Positions 62,690 through 64,000 of a stretch of 64,000 nucleotides of DNA are shown in pieces (positions within the stretch are counted from its first letter, which is position 1; each line of letters opens with the position of its first letter). Both the position numbers and the translations under genes were made by a program. Below the pieces are notes generated by a model. That model worked only from the letters and a program-made list of their open reading frames with translations, was not told where the DNA came from and did not search any database. Source of the DNA: Sandaracinus amylolyticus. GTDB taxonomy: Bacteria > Myxococcota_A > Polyangia > Polyangiales > Sandaracinaceae. The stretch lies in the NCBI RefSeq assembly GCF_000737325.1, contig NZ_CP011125.1, forward strand, positions 5,766,001-5,830,000, given 5' to 3'.

Positions 62690-64000
62690 GACGCACCTCC
62701 CGCGAGGTGATCCGCGAGCCGCGCAGCGAGCGCGACGATCGTCAGCGTCGGGTTCGCGCTGCCGCCGGTCGTGAACACCGACGAGCCCGCGACGTAGAGA
62801 TCCTCCACCTCGTGGCAGCGGCAGTCCGCGTCCACCACGCCCTTCGCGGAATCCGCGGACATCCGCGTGGTGCCCATGTGATGCCCGCCGGGCGCGATCT
62901 CGTCGGCGAAGCGTCCCTCGGCATCGCGCGGCGTCCACACGCGCCCGAGCCCCGCCGCGCCGAGCTCGCGGCCGAGGACCTCCATCGCGCGCCGATACGC
63001 GCGGAGATCGTCGTCGCGCACCTGCCACCGGAGATCGAGCCGAGGAACGCCGAGCGCGTCGACGTCGTCGCGCAGCGTCACGCGGCTCTCCTCGTAGGGT
63101 GATTGCTCCGCGCGCAGCGTCATGCGGAAGAGCCGCGCGTCACCCGAGCCGCGCCAGAGCCGCGCGACGTCGGGGGCGATCACCTCCCCCGTCTCGGCGC
63201 CGACGTCCTGCTCGCGCAGCGTGATCGTGAAGTCGAGCAAACCTTCGGCTTCGCGCACCTCGCGCGAGAGCGCGAGCGCGCCGCGCACCTCGTCGCCGGC
63301 CTCGGTGCCGTGGGTGTCCGCGTAGAAGCCGACGTCCGCGTGGCCGAGCTCCAGCCACGCCGCGGAGTCGTAGAGGTGCGGGTGCTCCATGAAGCAGCGA
63401 CCCACCCAGTCGCTCCCGTTCGCGACGTCCGACGCGAGCAGCATGCGCGCGTTCTCGAGCCCGCCCATCGCGAGCACGTACGCGCCCGCCTCGACCGAGA
63501 AGCGCGGGCCCCCGAGCGCAGCGCACGCGAGGCGCGACACGCGCGCGCCGTCGACCTCGATGCCGACGAGGTTCGCGTGCATGAGCACGTCGGTCTGCGC
63601 CGAGTCTTCGAGCAGAGGCCGGTACGTCCGACCGAAGCGCGTCGGTGGGCTGTAGCGGAACACGCGCGTCGCGAGGTGCCCGCCGGGTGCGGGCAGGAGC
63701 GCGCGTCCTGCGGCGCCGGCGAGGCGCTCGGCGTCCCATCGATCGCCGATCTGCGCGAGCTCTTGCGCGCGCTCGTAGTACGGAGCGAGATCTTCGAGCG
63801 CGATCGGCCAGCCGCTCAGCGGCACGTGATCGCGCGGCGTGAAGTCCTCGGCGAGCAGCGGCATGCACCAGCCCGCCCAACGGTTCGTCGACCCGCCGAA
63901 GTGACGCCATCGGTGATCGTCGAGGCGGAACGTGCGGATGCCGCTCATCGTCCCGTCGTAGAGCGCTTGGATCGACGGCTCGAGATCCATCGCGCCGCTC
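62686..64000 (-). CDS. GMC-family oxidoreductase, N-terminus outside window
   Basis: The frame is open to the right edge, so the start and the GxGxxG FAD motif are missing. The visible part (~438 residues) shows 'RWRHFGGSTNRWAGWC', 'GAYVLAMGGLENARMLL' (FAD-binding region), the conserved 'GGHHMGTTRMS' near the active-site His, and a terminal 'DLYVAGSSVFTTGGSANPTLTIVALAARLADHL'. These are typical of GMC oxidoreductases such as gluconate/fructose/sorbitol dehydrogenases and choline/cholesterol oxidases. Coupling to a dihaem cytochrome and a Tat small protein suggests a periplasmic, membrane-linked dehydrogenase of an alcohol or sugar. Confidence 0.88.
   Translation of the reverse strand, partial: SGAMDLEPSIQALYDGTMSGIRTFRLDDHRWRHFGGSTNRWAGWCMPLLAEDFTPRDHVPLSGWPIALEDLAPYYERAQELAQIGDRWDAERLAGAAGRALLPAPGGHLATRVFRYSPPTRFGRTYRPLLEDSAQTDVLMHANLVGIEVDGARVSRLACAALGGPRFSVEAGAYVLAMGGLENARMLLASDVANGSDWVGRCFMEHPHLYDSAAWLELGHADVGFYADTHGTEAGDEVRGALALSREVREAEGLLDFTITLREQDVGAETGEVIAPDVARLWRGSGDARLFRMTLRAEQSPYEESRVTLRDDVDALGVPRLDLRWQVRDDDLRAYRRAMEVLGRELGAAGLGRVWTPRDAEGRFADEIAPGGHHMGTTRMSADSAKGVVDADCRCHEVEDLYVAGSSVFTTGGSANPTLTIVALAARLADHLAGGAS

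Overview
The window is very GC-rich and shows features typical of a large-genome, predatory or soil-type myxobacterium. These include Hanks-type Ser/Thr kinases (plus a pseudokinase), many lipoproteins with cysteine-rich or Asp/Ala/Gly-rich segments after the lipobox, formylglycine-enzyme-fold and FG-GAP proteins, cytochrome P450, TonB-family proteins, two export systems and an isolated type III secretion protein. By inference the host is a member of Myxococcota/Polyangia, perhaps a Sandaracinus relative. Genes are ordinary chromosomal genes; no tRNA, rRNA, phage or intact insertion sequence was recognised.

Layout. 1-3627: FG-GAP lipoprotein (cut by the window edge) and a SUMF1-fold lipoprotein. 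3628-6377: a compact minus-strand operon encoding a degenerate-NUDIX (NrtR-like) regulator, an SPFH/band-7 protein and an NAD-kinase-like protein. 6497-8066: a cobalamin riboswitch controlling a surface-type lipoprotein, with a hairpin that can hide its ribosome binding site. 8176-12275: a second lipoprotein, an active Ser/Thr kinase and a pseudokinase. 12294-16337: prfC (RF3), a hypothetical gene, and a divergent, translationally coupled rbfA-like/rtcB-like pair preceded by a tiny ORF with a consensus ribosome binding site. 16442-19275: TonB-domain protein and recN. 19276-19864: low-complexity and 43-bp repeats. 19865-27282: outer-membrane protein, Ser/Thr kinase, alaS and a P450 with a divergent TetR regulator and twin operators. 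28056-30415: a disordered proline/acid-rich protein and an outer-membrane barrel. 30579-36244: dnaX-ybaB-recR housekeeping operon with an sctV/flhA homologue appended. 36306-41065: alpha/beta hydrolase, GGDEF cyclase, flavoprotein oxidoreductase, a 14-copy palindrome array, a broken duplicate of the oxidoreductase 3' end, and a DUF2750 gene. 41076-48196: a PD40-type haem-motif lipoprotein and a TetR-TolC-permease-ATPase-HlyD (DevBCA-like) export operon. 48323-49558: two oppositely oriented hexamer arrays flanking a four-helix-bundle gene. 49646-56993: Ski2-like helicase, lipoprotein, GT-C glycosyltransferase and membrane proteins. 56994-61231: RND efflux pump and adaptor. 61311-64000: dihaem cytochrome c, twin-arginine-type small protein and GMC flavoprotein (cut by the window edge), which look like a three-subunit dehydrogenase.

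The strongest candidates for unusual biology are the B12-riboswitch lipoprotein (a possible functional analogue of Bacteroides BtuG), the rbfA-like/rtcB-like pair (a possible rRNA repair unit), the four-helix-bundle gene flanked by mutually complementary hexamer arrays (reminiscent of rRNA intervening sequences but outside rRNA), and the 17-bp palindrome array between two copies of the same gene end. Start codons were chosen from ribosome binding sites, overlaps and signal peptides; in such GC-rich DNA most long open frames are antisense shadows and were discarded.
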